A DNA stretch of 64,000 nt from Gallibacterium genomosp. 1 (GCF_000771875.1 NZ_JPXX01000018.1:62001-126000); one strand, 5' to 3'. Shown: positions 19,208 through 30,530, counted from the first letter of the stretch. The notes: generated by a model from the sequence alone, not told the origin. Made by a program: numbers and translations.

Positions 19208-19936
19208 ATGAGCAAATCACACGCATTACAGACATTGATACATAATGTGTTTGCTTACTGCAAACATATCGCTGCTACACACTACAAAAAATGCCTTATG
19301 TTTATACTCTCACTGCTTTCACTTACTATCGTATTGTTGGTTACCGTTGATGTCGGCATCAGCTGGTGGGTAAAAGATCGTATCTATCGCGATATCGATC
19401 TTCTGCCTTATCGACCTTACGGCTTGGTGTTGGGAACTTCAAAATACTTTAAAAACAATACCTTAAATCTATTCTATTATAATCGTCTCTCCGCCGCCGA
19501 ATCATTAATCAAGCATCATAAAGTTGATTACCTGCTACTCAGCGGCGATAATCGCACGCTCCAATATAATGAGCCGCAAAGAATGTTTAAGGATTTGCTA
19601 AAAATGGGCGTGCCTTCACAAACGATGTTTTTTGACTATGCCGGTTTTCGCACGCTTGATTCGGTTGTTCGTGCCGATAAAGTTTTCAAAGCGCAATCTT
19701 TAACCATTATCACCCAGCGCTTCCATTGTGAACGGGCACTGTTTATTGCCAAACATTATGATATTGATGCTATTTGCTATGAGGCGGATAATCCAGAAGG
19801 TTATACTTGGGTGCGTTTTCGTGAATTTTTTGCCCGTGTGCAAGCAGTTTTAGATATTATGCTCGGTAAACAGCCCTATTTTTTAGGCAAACCAGAACCG
19901 CTACCGCCACCAATTTTGCCGCCCCCTGAAAAGTAA
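19208..19936 (+). CDS. sanA: SanA-like envelope barrier protein (DUF218)
   Basis: Single-pass inner-membrane protein (242 residues) of the SanA/YdcF family, linked in enterobacteria to envelope exclusion of vancomycin. The membrane helix lies around residues 30-53. The DUF218 core shows PYGLVLGTSKYFK, VDYLLLSGDN, NEPQRMFKDLL, DYAGFRTLDSVVRADKVF and IITQRFHCERALFIA, all strongly SanA-like. A proline-rich tail (PEPLPPPILPPPEK) ends the protein. An internal ATG just before the membrane helix is an alternative start. Confidence 0.88.
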   Translation: MSKSHALQTLIHNVFAYCKHIAATHYKKCLMFILSLLSLTIVLLVTVDVGISWWVKDRIYRDIDLLPYRPYGLVLGTSKYFKNNTLNLFYYNRLSAAESLIKHHKVDYLLLSGDNRTLQYNEPQRMFKDLLKMGVPSQTMFFDYAGFRTLDSVVRADKVFKAQSLTIITQRFHCERALFIAKHYDIDAICYEADNPEGYTWVRFREFFARVQAVLDIMLGKQPYFLGKPEPLPPPILPPPEK

Positions 19937-20035
19937 TTCTTACGATAAAAATCGAACAAATATTCGCTTTTGGCTATTGTTCTTGCTTCAAGAAAACACG
20001 ATAATAGCCCTCTTATTTTTAGCGATAGATCAATG

Positions 20036-20614
20036 ATGAGTTATATTCTTTTAATTATCAGTACTGCATTAATCAACAATTTTGTGTTAGTCAAATTCTT
20101 AGGTTTATGCCCATTTATGGGAGTTTCCAAAAAAGTGGATACTGCTGTTGGAATGGGGCTAGCAACAACTTTTGTTTTAACTGTTGCTTCATTAGTTGCC
20201 TATTTGGTTGATCACTATATTTTGTTGCCATTAAACGCTATCTATTTACGCACATTAGTCTTTATTTTAGTGATTGCCGTTGTCGTGCAATTTACAGAAA
20301 TGGTTATTAATAAAACTAGCCCTACACTTTATCGCTTACTCGGTATCTTTTTACCGTTAATCACCACCAACTGTGCTGTGCTTGGTGTTGCTTTATTAAA
20401 CGTTAATTTAGCACATAATTTTATCCAATCTGTTATTTACGGTTTTGGTGCTGCACTTGGTTTTTCTTTAGTGCTGGTGCTGTTTGCTGCTATTCGTGAA
20501 CGGATTGAAGCTGCCGATGTACCTTTTCCGTTTCGTGGTGCATCGATTGCTTTAATCACCGCCGGATTAATGTCTGTCGCCTTTATGGGTTTTAGTGGAT
20601 TAGTGAGAGTCTGA
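20036..20614 (+). CDS. rsxA: Electron transport complex subunit RsxA
   Basis: Six-helix integral membrane subunit of the Rnf/Rsx ion-translocating ferredoxin:NAD oxidoreductase, which in E. coli also keeps SoxR reduced. It has 192 residues, including [20 protein letters not shown] and the conserved [18 protein letters not shown] (the cysteines belong to the intramembrane iron-sulfur site shared with RsxE). I choose the second of two tandem ATGs (20036), matching E. coli and Haemophilus RsxA; a longer reading from 19970 is unsupported. It overlaps rsxB by one base. Confidence 0.94.
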   Translation: MSYILLIISTALINNFVLVKFLGLCPFMGVSKKVDTAVGMGLATTFVLTVASLVAYLVDHYILLPLNAIYLRTLVFILVIAVVVQFTEMVINKTSPTLYRLLGIFLPLITTNCAVLGVALLNVNLAHNFIQSVIYGFGAALGFSLVLVLFAAIRERIEAADVPFPFRGASIALITAGLMSVAFMGFSGLVRV

Positions 20615-21210
20615 TGTCTTGGTTATTATCTCTATCCCCTTATATGTGGATTTTAATCAGTATTGCATTACTTGCTTTAATTTTCGGAGCCATTTTAGGT
20701 TTTTCCTCGATTAAGCTGAAAGTAGAAGCTGACCCAATTGTGGACAAAATTGATGCTTTATTACCACAAAGCCAGTGTGGACAATGTGGTTATCCGGGTT
20801 GTCGACCTTATGCAGAAGCGATTGCCAATGGCGATATCATCACTAAATGCGTTCCCGGCGGACAACCTTTAGTCGAAAAATTGGCAGATTTACTCGGTGT
20901 GGATGCACCGCAAGGCGTATTTGAAGAAGAACCTGTGCCTAAAGTTGCTTTTATCCACGAAGAAATGTGTATTGGATGCACAAAATGTATTCAAGCTTGC
21001 CCAGTTGATGCCATTATCGGTGCTAATAAAGCATTACACACTGTTATTCCTGAGCTATGTACCGGTTGTGAATTATGCGTTGCTCCTTGTCCGACTGATT
21101 GTATTACGATGGAAAAAGTCAAACCTTCCCTCGATTCTTGGAACTGGAAATATGATCAAAAATTAATTATTCCTGTCGTACAAGTACAAAATAAAAATGA
21201 GTCGGAATAA
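20614..21210 (+). CDS. rsxB: Electron transport complex iron-sulfur subunit RsxB
   Basis: Membrane-anchored ferredoxin-like subunit, 198 residues. It has an N-terminal helix, a four-cysteine cluster (CGQCGYPGC plus a later Cys), and two [4Fe-4S] ferredoxin motifs, [12 protein letters not shown] and [12 protein letters not shown]. It links the soluble electron donor to the membrane subunits. Its ATG shares a base with the rsxA stop (TGATG). Confidence 0.95.
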   Translation: MSWLLSLSPYMWILISIALLALIFGAILGFSSIKLKVEADPIVDKIDALLPQSQCGQCGYPGCRPYAEAIANGDIITKCVPGGQPLVEKLADLLGVDAPQGVFEEEPVPKVAFIHEEMCIGCTKCIQACPVDAIIGANKALHTVIPELCTGCELCVAPCPTDCITMEKVKPSLDSWNWKYDQKLIIPVVQVQNKNESE

Positions 21211-21232
21211 GTAAAATCATAGGAAAGTTAAG

Positions 21233-23671
21233 ATGTTAGATGATGTATTAACCAGAATAAATAAAAATCGATTATGGGATTTTCCCGGCGGGATTCATCC
21301 ACCGGAAATGAAACAGCAATCGAATGGCACTAGACTTTCCCGATTAAAACTACCTAACACTTACTACATTGCATTGAAACAGCACGCCGGTAAAGCTGGT
21401 CAGCTCTTAGTTCAAGTTGGTGATTATGTACTAAAAGGGCAAGCCTTAACTCAAGGCGATGATTATCGCACGTTACCCGTACACGCCCCCACTTCCGGCA
21501 CCATAACCGCTATCGGCGGTTATGCCTCTTCGCATCCGTCTGGATTACCTGAAACCACCATCACCTTACAAGCTGACGGTAAAGATCAGTGGCGTGAACG
21601 CCAACCTATCGAAGATTTTCTTACTGTACCACCTGAACAATTGCTACAAAAAATCTATCAAGCCGGCATTGCCGGCTTAGGCGGAGCAGTATTCCCGACT
21701 GCATCTAAAATCGCCAGTGCGGAAAACAAAGTTAAATTATTAATTATTAACGGCGCAGAGTGCGAACCTTATATTACCTGTGATGATCGCTTAATGCGTG
21801 ATCGCAGTCTTGATATTCTCGAAGGCATTCGGATTCTGCGTTATATTTTACGGCCGCAAAAAGTGGTGTTGGCAATCGAAGATAATAAAGCAGAAGCTAT
21901 TGAGGCTATGCAACAAGCCCTATCCGGTGCTAACGATATTGAAATTCGCGTGATTCCAACCAAATATCCTTCCGGTGCGGCGAAACAATTAATTCAAGTT
22001 TTAACCGGTCTGGAAGTGCCGAATAATGGTCGCTCTTCGCAAATTGGCGTGTTAATGAACAATGTTGCCACTGCCTTTGCGGTAAAAAAAGCGATTATTG
22101 ATGACGAACCGCTCATTGAACGCGTGGTAACACTGACCGGTGATAAAATTCCGCAACCTCGTAATGTTTGGGCAAGAATAGGGACACCAATTTATCACCT
22201 GTTACAACAAGCCGGTTATCAATATGATGATCGTTTTCCTGTCTTTATGGGCGGACCGATGATGGGATTTATTTTACCGAATCTCAACTCGCCGGTAACC
22301 AAAGTGACTAACTGCTTAATTGCGCCGGATCATTTTGAATATCAGCCGCCGCCGCAAGAGCGTAATTGTATTCGCTGTTCTGCCTGTTCCGATCACTGTC
22401 CAATTAAATTGATGCCACAGCAACTCTATTGGTTTGCGCGCAGTGAAGATCACGAAAAATCAGAACAGTACAACCTAAAAGATTGCATTGAATGTGGCGT
22501 TTGTGCCTATGTCTGCCCGAGCAATATTCCGCTGATCCAATATTTTCGCCAAGAAAAAGCCAAAATCGCAGAATTAAAATTAAAAGCAAAACTGGCGGAA
22601 GAGGCGAAAGTCCGTTTTGAAGCTAAACAGGCTCGAATGAAACGGGAAAAACAGGAGCGAGATCGCCGAACTCAATTAGCGGCGGAAGCTCGTCGAGCAG
22701 AGATGGCAAAACAACAAGGCGTTGATCCTGTACAAGCTGCATTGGAACGTGTTCGTCAAAAACAGGCAACTAATGCAACACCACAAATCAAAACTATCAC
22801 CAACGATAAAGGTGAAATATTGCCTGATAACAGCGATATTATGGCAGCTCGTAAAGCGCGCCGTTTAGCCAAACAGGCACAAACACAAACCGGTCAACCG
22901 ACATCATTGGCAACAACGGATAAAGAGAATAAACAAGCCGCTATTGCCGCTGCCATTGCCAGAGCTAAAGCGAAAAAAGCGCAGCAATCGGAAAACAGCA
23001 ATAGTGCTGCCGAATCTTCTTCGGTAGCTGCTGAAAACAACGCAGATACTGATCCGCGTAAAGCCGCTATCGCCGCCGCCATTGCCAGAGCTAAAGCGAA
23101 AAAAGCACAACAAACGGACAACAGCAATAGCGCTGCCGAATCTTCTTCGGTAGCTGCTGAAAACAACGCAGATACCGATCCGCGTAAAGCTGCTATCGCC
23201 GCTGCTATTGCTAGAGCAAAAGCGAAAAAAGCACAACAAACGGAAAACAGGAATACCAACGCTGAATCTTCTTCGGTGGTAGCTGAAAGCCTCACAGATA
23301 CCGATCCGCGTAAAGCCGCTATCGCCGCTGCCATTGCCAGAGCTAAAGCGAAAAAAGCACAGCAAGCGGAAAACAGCAATAGTGCTGCCGAATCTTCTTC
23401 AGTGGCAACTGAAAGCAGTGCAGATACCGATCCACGTAAAGCCGCCATTGCCAGAGCTAAAGCGAAAAAAGCACAAACGCTTGCGGAAGCAGAAAAAGTC
23501 ATTTTAATAACAACAGACGAAACATTAGATCAGCAACAAAATCCTAGTGCCGATCATCATTCTATTGATAATCATCAACATACAGATCCTAGAAAAGCGG
23601 CGATTGCAGCAGCAATAGCCAGAGCAAAGGCAAAAAAAGCAGTAAGAGAAGGAAATCAAGATAATGTTTAG
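21233..23671 (+). CDS. rsxC: Electron transport complex subunit RsxC with long Ala/Lys repeat tail
   Basis: Peripheral NADH/FMN- and iron-sulfur-binding subunit, 812 residues. The conserved core (to about residue 440) includes [30 protein letters not shown] and two [4Fe-4S] motifs, [17 protein letters not shown] and [16 protein letters not shown]. After a charged coiled-coil-like stretch (residues 445-510), the C-terminus is built from repeats of 42 residues centred on [19 protein letters not shown]. Such tails occur in gamma-proteobacterial RsxC and vary in copy number. It overlaps rsxD by eight bases. Confidence 0.95.
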   Translation: MLDDVLTRINKNRLWDFPGGIHPPEMKQQSNGTRLSRLKLPNTYYIALKQHAGKAGQLLVQVGDYVLKGQALTQGDDYRTLPVHAPTSGTITAIGGYASSHPSGLPETTITLQADGKDQWRERQPIEDFLTVPPEQLLQKIYQAGIAGLGGAVFPTASKIASAENKVKLLIINGAECEPYITCDDRLMRDRSLDILEGIRILRYILRPQKVVLAIEDNKAEAIEAMQQALSGANDIEIRVIPTKYPSGAAKQLIQVLTGLEVPNNGRSSQIGVLMNNVATAFAVKKAIIDDEPLIERVVTLTGDKIPQPRNVWARIGTPIYHLLQQAGYQYDDRFPVFMGGPMMGFILPNLNSPVTKVTNCLIAPDHFEYQPPPQERNCIRCSACSDHCPIKLMPQQLYWFARSEDHEKSEQYNLKDCIECGVCAYVCPSNIPLIQYFRQEKAKIAELKLKAKLAEEAKVRFEAKQARMKREKQERDRRTQLAAEARRAEMAKQQGVDPVQAALERVRQKQATNATPQIKTITNDKGEILPDNSDIMAARKARRLAKQAQTQTGQPTSLATTDKENKQAAIAAAIARAKAKKAQQSENSNSAAESSSVAAENNADTDPRKAAIAAAIARAKAKKAQQTDNSNSAAESSSVAAENNADTDPRKAAIAAAIARAKAKKAQQTENRNTNAESSSVVAESLTDTDPRKAAIAAAIARAKAKKAQQAENSNSAAESSSVATESSADTDPRKAAIARAKAKKAQTLAEAEKVILITTDETLDQQQNPSADHHSIDNHQHTDPRKAAIAAAIARAKAKKAVREGNQDNV
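22925..23643 (+). repeat. 126-bp tandem repeats inside rsxC
   Basis: Near-identical in-frame units start at 23051, 23177, 23303 and 23429, exactly 126 bases apart. A degenerate first copy begins near 22931. A fifth unit, shortened to [13 protein letters not shown], begins at 23429, and a last isolated copy begins at 23585. Each unit codes [19 protein letters not shown] followed by a Ser/Asn/Glu-rich linker. DNA identity between units is high enough to favour copy-number change by recombination or slippage without frameshift. Confidence 0.9.
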
Positions 23672-24734
23672 AATGGCAAGTTCTCCTCATGTACATTCCC
23701 ATAGCTTGACCGCAAAAGTAATGTTGTGGGTAATTGTAGCAATGATTCCAGCAATTATGGTACAAATCTACTACTTTGGTTTCGGTACTTTAATTCAACT
23801 GTTATTAGCTGTGATTTTCGCTATTTTACTGGAGTGGATTGTAACTAGATTACGCACTAAGAAAAATTTTGCTGATTTATCGGATATGAGCGTCATCTTG
23901 ACAGCTATTATTTTAGCAGTTGCCATTCCACCTTATGCTCCCTATTGGATAATTCTGCTTGGCATTTTTTGTGCTGTTATTTTAGGTAAGCAAGTTTATG
24001 GCGGACTTGGACAAAATCCTTTTAATCCGGCAATGGTAGGGTACGCTATTCTGTTGGTATCTTTTCCGGCACAGATGACCGCTTGGGCATTGCCAAATCA
24101 TTTATTAATTGAACCTACCGGATTTAAAGATGCTTATTTATTGATATTTCAAGGTGTTACCAGTGATGGCTACAGCCTACATCAACTTACCTCTACGATT
24201 GACGGCATCACTCAAGCAACTCCATTAGATAGCGTTAAAACCGGAATAAAAAATCATCTAACATTGGGTCATATCGCGGCTTCACCAATTTTTCAACACG
24301 ACAATTTGCATGATATCCTTACTATCACGATGGGGATCGGTTGGTGGCAAGTTAATCTTGCATTTCTGGTCGGTGGTCTTTTCCTTATATGGAAAAAAGT
24401 GATTCACTGGCAAATTCCTTTTGCAATGTTGCTCACCTTAGCCATTTTGGCTACAGCAACTTGGTTGATCGCACCCCAAACTTATCCATCACCGTTATGG
24501 CAACTTTTTTCCGGTGCAACGATGTTCGGTGCTTTTTTTATTGCCACCGATCCGGTAACGGCCTCTATCACACCGAAAGGGAAATTATTATTTGGTAGTT
24601 TAATCGGTCTCTTACTTTATGTTATCCGCTTCTATGGTGGTTATCCTGACGGCGTAGCATTTGCTGTTTTATTGAGCAACATTTGTGTTCCGTTAATCGA
24701 TCATTACACTCGTCCCCGTCTTTATGGCCGCTAA
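23664..24734 (+). CDS. rsxD: Electron transport complex membrane subunit RsxD
   Basis: Polytopic membrane subunit (356 residues) carrying covalent FMN. The flavinylation segment GITQATPLD contains the candidate Thr-186, matching the E. coli SQAT site. Other conserved stretches are [20 protein letters not shown] and [18 protein letters not shown]. It begins within the last codons of rsxC ([13 protein letters not shown]). rsxG follows after nine bases. Confidence 0.95.
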   Translation: MFRMASSPHVHSHSLTAKVMLWVIVAMIPAIMVQIYYFGFGTLIQLLLAVIFAILLEWIVTRLRTKKNFADLSDMSVILTAIILAVAIPPYAPYWIILLGIFCAVILGKQVYGGLGQNPFNPAMVGYAILLVSFPAQMTAWALPNHLLIEPTGFKDAYLLIFQGVTSDGYSLHQLTSTIDGITQATPLDSVKTGIKNHLTLGHIAASPIFQHDNLHDILTITMGIGWWQVNLAFLVGGLFLIWKKVIHWQIPFAMLLTLAILATATWLIAPQTYPSPLWQLFSGATMFGAFFIATDPVTASITPKGKLLFGSLIGLLLYVIRFYGGYPDGVAFAVLLSNICVPLIDHYTRPRLYGR

Positions 24735-24743
24735 GGAGAAAAA

Positions 24744-25376
24744 ATGGCAACGCTAAAACGTACAACCATTAACTATGCTTTAATCTTAGCCTTTGTTGCT
24801 TTGGTTTGCACTTTAATCACATTGGCAATGTACTCATTAACACAAGATAAAATTCAACGAGTAATGGAAAATCAACAGAAACAACTTTTATCTGAAGTGC
24901 TACCACCAAATTTTGCTGATAATGATCTGTTAAAATCGTGCTACATTCCAAATAATAACAAGCAGTTAGCCGATATTTCTAAACTTTATTTGGCAAAAAA
25001 ACAGAATAAAACCGTTGCTTATCTGTTTGAAACCACCGCACCGGATGGTTACTCAGGTAATATTCGTATTTTGGTGGCAGTAACACCTGAACGTGAAGTG
25101 TTAGGAGTCCGTGTCTTGGAACATCACGAAACACCCGGATTGGGTGATAAGATCGAAACACGGCTTTCCGACTGGATCTTAGCCTTCAGCAATAAACAAT
25201 TTAATCTTAATGAGTTAGACAAATGGGCAGTAAAAAAAGATGGTGGTGAATTTGATCAATTTGCCGGCGCAACTATTACTCCACGAGCGGTTGTTAATGC
25301 AGTGAAAAAAGGGTTACTGCAATTACTCTCTCAACCATTTGCATTTAACCCTGAAGATTACAATCGTTGCAATTAA
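24744..25376 (+). CDS. rsxG: Electron transport complex FMN subunit RsxG
   Basis: Periplasmic FMN-binding subunit with one N-terminal membrane helix, 210 residues. The flavin attachment motif FAGATITP places the phosphoester-linked flavin on Thr-177. LEHHETPGLGDKIE is also characteristic. Within the Rsx complex it relays electrons between RsxD and the membrane iron-sulfur centre. An AAGGAG ribosome site precedes the ATG. Confidence 0.95.
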   Translation: MATLKRTTINYALILAFVALVCTLITLAMYSLTQDKIQRVMENQQKQLLSEVLPPNFADNDLLKSCYIPNNNKQLADISKLYLAKKQNKTVAYLFETTAPDGYSGNIRILVAVTPEREVLGVRVLEHHETPGLGDKIETRLSDWILAFSNKQFNLNELDKWAVKKDGGEFDQFAGATITPRAVVNAVKKGLLQLLSQPFAFNPEDYNRCN

Positions 25377-25391
25377 GTAAAGAGGTGTTGA

Positions 25392-26069
25392 ATGAATCAT
25401 AGTACTTCAGAAGTAACTACTCACACTGATAGTGCCAATTCCGTTTGGAAAACTTTGTTTATTCAAGGTGTATGGAAGAATAACGCCGCATTAGTACAAT
25501 TATTAGGATTGTGTCCATTATTGGCAGTGTCCAATTCTGTTGCTAATGCGTTAGGGCTTGGTTTAGCAACAATGCTAGTGTTGATTTGTACTAACAGTAT
25601 GGTTTCTTTATGCCGGCACCTTATTCCTAAAGCTATTCGTATTCCGATTTATGTGATGATTATTGCTTCAACTGTAACTATCGTGCAGCTAGCAATGAAT
25701 GCATATACTTATTCGCTTTATCAATCATTAGGGATTTTTATTCCACTCATTGTTACCAACTGTATCGTCATCGGTCGAGCCGAAGCCTATGCCTCAAAAA
25801 ACAGTTTATGGCACGCAATGTTCGACGGTTTCTCAATGGGATTGGGAATGACGCTAAGTTTGGTCGTATTAGGCGCATTACGTGAAGCGATCGGTAGCGG
25901 CACGCTGTTCAGCGGTATGGAACAGCTATTCGGTGAATCGGCAAAGGCACTGAAAATCACTCTATTTCACGCCGACAGCCATTTTTTACTTGCGATTTTG
26001 CCGCCCGGCGCTTTCCTTGGCTTAGGAACACTGTTAGCACTAAAAAACATTATTGAACGGAACAAATAA
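25392..26069 (+). CDS. rsxE: Electron transport complex subunit RsxE
   Basis: Six-helix membrane subunit homologous to RsxA, 225 residues. The paired-cysteine segment [20 protein letters not shown] corresponds to the RsxA motif, and [18 protein letters not shown] is its N-terminal counterpart. [11 protein letters not shown] in the last third is typical. The stop overlaps the nth ATG by one base (TAATG), so nth is translationally coupled, as I recall for H. influenzae and E. coli. Confidence 0.95.
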   Translation: MNHSTSEVTTHTDSANSVWKTLFIQGVWKNNAALVQLLGLCPLLAVSNSVANALGLGLATMLVLICTNSMVSLCRHLIPKAIRIPIYVMIIASTVTIVQLAMNAYTYSLYQSLGIFIPLIVTNCIVIGRAEAYASKNSLWHAMFDGFSMGLGMTLSLVVLGALREAIGSGTLFSGMEQLFGESAKALKITLFHADSHFLLAILPPGAFLGLGTLLALKNIIERNK

Positions 26070-26704
26070 TGAACCAACAAAAAAGAATAGAAATTCTCAC
26101 TCGTTTGCGTGATGCTAATCCGCACCCTACCACCGAATTAAAATATCATTCGGTTTTTGAGCTGCTGATTGCCGTTATTTTATCGGCACAAGCGACTGAC
26201 GTTGGTGTAAACAAAGCCACTGCAAAATTATTTCCGATCGCGAATACACCGCAGGCAATTCTTGATTTAGGTGTAGATGGTTTAAAAAATTATATAAAAA
26301 CTATCGGTTTATATAATAGTAAAGCTGAAAATATTATAAAAACTTGTCGAGTGTTAATTGAAAAGTATAATGGCGAGGTTCCGGAATCACGTGAAGCATT
26401 GGAATCTTTGCCGGGCGTTGGGCGTAAAACTGCAAATGTGGTGTTGAATACTGCTTTTGGTTGGCCAACGATTGCCGTTGACACTCATATTTTTCGTGTC
26501 GCCAATCGTACCGGTTTCGCTCCCGGTAAAGATGTTCTTGCCGTTGAAAAAAAATTATTAAAAGTTGTTCCTGATGAATTCAAAGTCGATGTTCATCACT
26601 GGCTCATTTTACACGGACGCTACACCTGTATCGCTCGTAAACCCCGTTGCGGTGCCTGTTTAATTGAAGATCTGTGTGAATTTAAAGATAAAACCGAATA
26701 CTAA
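26069..26704 (+). CDS. nth: Endonuclease III
   Basis: Bifunctional DNA glycosylase/AP lyase that removes oxidised pyrimidines. The 211-residue protein has the helix-hairpin-helix LPGVGRKTANVVL with the catalytic Lys, the catalytic Asp in VDTHIFRVANR, and a C-terminal [4Fe-4S] loop with the C-x6-C-x2-C-x5-C pattern (CIARKPRCGACLIEDLC). It is the last gene coupled to the rsx operon. Confidence 0.97.
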   Translation: MNQQKRIEILTRLRDANPHPTTELKYHSVFELLIAVILSAQATDVGVNKATAKLFPIANTPQAILDLGVDGLKNYIKTIGLYNSKAENIIKTCRVLIEKYNGEVPESREALESLPGVGRKTANVVLNTAFGWPTIAVDTHIFRVANRTGFAPGKDVLAVEKKLLKVVPDEFKVDVHHWLILHGRYTCIARKPRCGACLIEDLCEFKDKTEY

Positions 26705-26722
26705 AAACTACAGGAGGATAAT

Positions 26723-28087
26723 ATGACGACTCACACAGAAAGACAGACTTGGTCAAACCGACTGACTTATGTTTTAACCGTAGCCGGTGCAACTGTCGGT
26801 TTTGGTGCTACTTGGCGTTTTCCCTATCTGGTCGGTGAAAGCGGTGGTGGCGCTTATGTATTACTATTCTGTATTGCAATGATTGTGATCGGCATTCCAA
26901 TGATTCTGGTTGAAAATGTTATTGGTCGGCGCATTCGCGTTAATGCTATCGATTCTTTCAGCGGAAACATTCACCATAAACCTATCCCTCGCTATTGGAA
27001 ACTTGTCGGTTATCTCAGCGTGCTCGGTGCGTTTTGTATTATGGCGTACTATATGGTGCTCGGCGGTTGGGTGATTAATTATATCGTCAGTTTGCTCAGT
27101 GGCGCTTTGGACATCAGCACACCAATTACTGCCGACACCACGAAAAATTTCTTCCAAGCTACCATTATGGATAATCCGGCAATGATTAGCCTGTACACCT
27201 TTTTATTTGTCTTGGTTAACTATGTGATTCTGGTGAAAGGGGTGATTGACGGCATTGAAAAATCGGTGAAATATTTGATGCCGCTATTATTTATCTTTTT
27301 AATCTGTATGGTGATTCGTAATGTTACACTGCCGGGTGCTTGGCAAGGCATTGTGTTCTATCTCAAACCTGATTTCTCTAAAATCACACCACAACTTTTC
27401 GTGTTTGTCTTAGGGCAAGTCTTTTTCGCTTTAAGTTTAGGTTTCGGTGTTATTGTTACACTCTCCAGTTATCTTAAAAAAGGGGAAAATCTGGTACAAA
27501 CTGCTGTGATTACCGGCTGCGTCAATACCATTATTGCTGTATTGGCAGGTTTTATGATCTTCCCATCACTTTTCACGTTTGGTATTGCACCAAATTCAGG
27601 GCCAACATTGGTATTCCAAAGTTTACCAATCGTATTTTCTCATATGTGGGCTGGTAAATTTTTTGCCGTGATCTTCTTTAGTTTATTACTGATTGCTGCA
27701 TTAACTACTTCTCTTACCATTTATGAAGTTTTAATTACCGCCTTGCAGGAAAAAACAAAAATTAATCGCCGTTTAGCGATTCTATTCGTTCTCGGTGCGA
27801 TCTTCCTTCTCGGCAATGTACCCTCAATTTTAAGTTACGGTCCTTGGCACGACATTCATTTCTTCGGCAAAAATATTTTCGATGCTTTTGATTTTGTCAG
27901 TGGCAATATTCTCTTTATGCTCACTGCGCTATTCTGTGCTGTTTTTGTCGGTTTTGTAATGAAAGATGAAGCTAAACGAGAATTGAGATTAGGCGAAAAT
28001 TCCAAGTTGGCACAATGGTGGTTCAGCTATGTTAAATATATCGTGCCACTTGTCATTATTGTAATCTTTATCAGTAACTTAATTTAA
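26723..28087 (+). CDS. Sodium-dependent transporter of the NSS (SNF) family
   Basis: Inner-membrane sodium-coupled transporter of 454 residues, about 11-12 helices. The N-terminal helix 1 motif GATVGFGATWRFPYLVGESG is the sodium- and substrate-binding signature of neurotransmitter:sodium symporters. Bacterial members carry amino acids; the exact substrate is unknown. It follows nth by 18 bases with its own AGGAGG site. Its last nine bases overlap the end of convergent priC. Confidence 0.87.
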   Translation: MTTHTERQTWSNRLTYVLTVAGATVGFGATWRFPYLVGESGGGAYVLLFCIAMIVIGIPMILVENVIGRRIRVNAIDSFSGNIHHKPIPRYWKLVGYLSVLGAFCIMAYYMVLGGWVINYIVSLLSGALDISTPITADTTKNFFQATIMDNPAMISLYTFLFVLVNYVILVKGVIDGIEKSVKYLMPLLFIFLICMVIRNVTLPGAWQGIVFYLKPDFSKITPQLFVFVLGQVFFALSLGFGVIVTLSSYLKKGENLVQTAVITGCVNTIIAVLAGFMIFPSLFTFGIAPNSGPTLVFQSLPIVFSHMWAGKFFAVIFFSLLLIAALTTSLTIYEVLITALQEKTKINRRLAILFVLGAIFLLGNVPSILSYGPWHDIHFFGKNIFDAFDFVSGNILFMLTALFCAVFVGFVMKDEAKRELRLGENSKLAQWWFSYVKYIVPLVIIVIFISNLI

Positions 28088-28648
28088 TTCGCTTTTGGCT
28101 TGAGAAGCCTTAAATTCTAGGTATTCTTCCAATTGTTCAATGGCGGCAAGACAACGTTGTCGCCGTTGTTGCAATAGTGCAAGCTGTTGCTGAAAGAGAG
28201 GTTTCTGCTCTCTCGGCGCTAGTTGTTGCTGTTGTTCCAAATCAGCAATGCGATCATTAAAACGCGTTAAAAATTCATAATATTTATGAATTCTCTCCTC
28301 TGCCGGTAATTGAAAAACATCATACTGTTTTTTCTCTGTTTTTTGTGGCTGGGCTGCTGCCGTTTCTGGTTTTTTCGCTGATCTTTCGGTTCGTTGCAAA
28401 GCCTCCAACAACACTCGGAACTGAATACTGATTTGCTCCGCCAAATAAGCAACTACCTCAACCTTATCTAAGGTTGCCAAGCGAGCGATATTTTGTTCAA
28501 TTTGCGCAATGTAGTAGCGTAACGGCTGTCCCGATTCTGCAAAAACGGTACGTTCAAACTTCTGCTTAATAATCTGCTCACCGTCACAACGGTAGAAAAG
28601 CTGTAATTGTTGCTGTAATTGAGAGATGAGTTGTTGCTGATTTGTCAT
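28079..28648 (-). CDS. priC: Primosomal replication protein N'' (PriC)
   Basis: Replication-restart protein that loads DnaB at stalled forks. It has 189 residues, very glutamine-rich and helical. Family cues are the N-terminal FERTVFAESGQPLRYYIAQIE-like region, the LPAEERIHKYYEFLTRFNDR motif (PriC PPRERL-type segment) and the C-terminal coiled helices with QRRQRCLAAIEQLEEYL. PriC diverges quickly, so the assignment rests on motif pattern. The stop overlaps the convergent transporter gene by nine bases. Confidence 0.75.
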   Translation of the reverse strand: MTNQQQLISQLQQQLQLFYRCDGEQIIKQKFERTVFAESGQPLRYYIAQIEQNIARLATLDKVEVVAYLAEQISIQFRVLLEALQRTERSAKKPETAAAQPQKTEKKQYDVFQLPAEERIHKYYEFLTRFNDRIADLEQQQQLAPREQKPLFQQQLALLQQRRQRCLAAIEQLEEYLEFKASQAKSELN

Positions 28649-28668
28649 AATAGGATAAGCACAAGATC

Positions 28669-28692
28669 CGGTGCGGCATTGTCACCGCACCG
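28669..28692 (-). other. GC-rich hairpin between argS and priC
   Basis: CGGTGCGG (28669-28676) pairs perfectly with CCGCACCG (28685-28692) around an eight-base loop. It follows the argS stop on the minus strand. There is no T run after it, so it is not a standard intrinsic terminator. It may be a weak terminator or an mRNA 3' end stabiliser. Confidence 0.4.
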
Positions 28693-28702
28693 ACAACGGA
28701 AA

Positions 28703-30430
28703 TTACATTTTTTCGACAGTTTTAATGCCTAACAGATCCAATCCCTGTTTTAACACTTTCGCCGTTAATGCTGCCAATTTCAAACGACTTTGTTTGACCT
28801 CTTCCGCTTGATTTAAGATTGGGCAATGTTCATAGAAGGAAGAAAATGCCCCTGCTAAATCATAAAGATAAGCGCATAAAACGTGAGGCGTACCCTCTTT
28901 CACTACAGTGTTAATCGCTTCTTCAAATTTCAATAAAGTTAACGCTAACTGACGCTCTTTATCATCCTTAATTTGAATTTCACCTGCCAACTGCTGAGGA
29001 TCAATGCCACTATTGGCAAAAATAGAACGGATACGCGTGTAAGCATACTGAATATAAGGTGCGGTATTGCCTTCAAACGTCAACATATTATCCCAATCAA
29101 ACACATAATCGGTAGTGCGGTTTTTTGATAAGTCAGCGTATTTCACAGCCCCAATACCAACTACTTCCGCCACTTGACGTTGTTCTTCAGCGCTTAAATT
29201 GGTTGATTTCTCACTGATCAATTTTTCTGCACGCTCTACTGCTTCATCCAACAGATCAGATAATTTAACTGTGCCACCGGTACGTGTTTTAAACGGTTTA
29301 TTATCTTTACCCAACATCATTCCGAAATTGAAATGCTCCCAAGTTACGCTTTCCGGTACATATCCTGCTTTACGCACAATTAACCAAACCTGTTGTAAAT
29401 GTTGGCTTTGACGACTATCGGTAAAATAGAGAATACGGTCGGCGTGCAAAGTTTCATAACGATATTTTGCACAGGCGATATCGGTAGTCGCATAAAGATA
29501 ACCGCCATCCTTCTTCTGAATAATAACGCCTAGCGGATCACCCTCTTTATTTTTAAACTCATTTAAAAACACCACTACTGCGCCATCATCTTTCACCGCT
29601 AATCCTTTTGCTTCCAAATCGGCAACAATGCCCGGCAACATTGGGTTATAAAGGCTTTCTCCCATAACATCCTTATCGGTAAGCGTCACATTTAGGCGAT
29701 CGTAATTGCGTTGATTCTGTTTCATCGTAATATCAACCAACTTGCGCCACATCTTACGACAATATTCATCACCGCCTTGCAACTTCACCACATAACCACG
29801 AGCTTTTTCGGCAAAAACCTCATCTTCATCGTAATGTTTTTTCGCTTCACGATAGAATGCTTCCAAATCGCTTAATTCCATATCGGATGCATTTTCATTC
29901 TGCATTTTTTCTAAATAAGCAATCAACATTCCAAACTGTGTTCCCCAATCACCTACGTGATTAGCTCGAATAACATTATGTCCGACAAATTCCAACGTAC
30001 GCACTACCGCATCACCGATAATGGTTGAACGTAAATGCCCGACGTGCATCTCTTTTGCCACGTTCGGCGCTGAATAATCCGCCACAATAGTTTGCGCTTT
30101 TACCGGCGAAATTAAAAAATGGTGATCCGCCAACATTTTATTGGTTTGTGTCGCCAACCAAGCAGGATTAAGAAAAATATTGATAAATCCCGGTCCGGCA
30201 ATTTCCACTTTTTCAATCATTTCACCAAGATCAAGATTTTCCACCACTTTTTGTGCCAAATCACGTGGCGGTATTGCCAATTTCTTTGCTGCCGCCATCA
30301 CGCCGTTTGCTTGATAATCACCAAACTGCGCTTTGCTTGACGGACGAACCAAAGCCTCACTTTGCTGATCCGCGCCGGCGGCAATCATTGCTTGTTTAAT
30401 TTTTTCAGATAGAATGGTTTGAATATTCAC
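28703..30430 (-). CDS. argS: Arginyl-tRNA synthetase
   Basis: Class I aminoacyl-tRNA synthetase charging tRNA-Arg, 575 residues. The HIGH-type motif appears as [20 protein letters not shown] near residue 120. The second signature region is the degenerate KMSK equivalent around [19 protein letters not shown]. The N-terminal Add1 domain ([14 protein letters not shown]) and the DALR anticodon domain ([20 protein letters not shown]) are complete. The start is a GTG at 30430 behind an AAGG site; no in-frame ATG fits the family N-terminus. Confidence 0.97.
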   Translation of the reverse strand: MNIQTILSEKIKQAMIAAGADQQSEALVRPSSKAQFGDYQANGVMAAAKKLAIPPRDLAQKVVENLDLGEMIEKVEIAGPGFINIFLNPAWLATQTNKMLADHHFLISPVKAQTIVADYSAPNVAKEMHVGHLRSTIIGDAVVRTLEFVGHNVIRANHVGDWGTQFGMLIAYLEKMQNENASDMELSDLEAFYREAKKHYDEDEVFAEKARGYVVKLQGGDEYCRKMWRKLVDITMKQNQRNYDRLNVTLTDKDVMGESLYNPMLPGIVADLEAKGLAVKDDGAVVVFLNEFKNKEGDPLGVIIQKKDGGYLYATTDIACAKYRYETLHADRILYFTDSRQSQHLQQVWLIVRKAGYVPESVTWEHFNFGMMLGKDNKPFKTRTGGTVKLSDLLDEAVERAEKLISEKSTNLSAEEQRQVAEVVGIGAVKYADLSKNRTTDYVFDWDNMLTFEGNTAPYIQYAYTRIRSIFANSGIDPQQLAGEIQIKDDKERQLALTLLKFEEAINTVVKEGTPHVLCAYLYDLAGAFSSFYEHCPILNQAEEVKQSRLKLAALTAKVLKQGLDLLGIKTVEKM

Positions 30431-30530
30431 AAATATATGCCTTATTGAATTTAAACGATAAATTTAAACTTGTAATGATACTAGGCTTTCCACTATCAGA
30501 AAAGTATAAAAAACAAAATACCCTCGCATT

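Noticed and set aside
22894-23502. 202- and 153-codon minus-strand ORFs opposite rsxC
   Set aside because: They are low-complexity mirror readings of the Ala/Lys repeats; no ribosome site or known domain.
28079-28087. Convergent overlap of the NSS transporter gene and priC as a regulatory element
   Set aside because: Nine-base overlap of stop regions is common in compact genomes and needs no special explanation.
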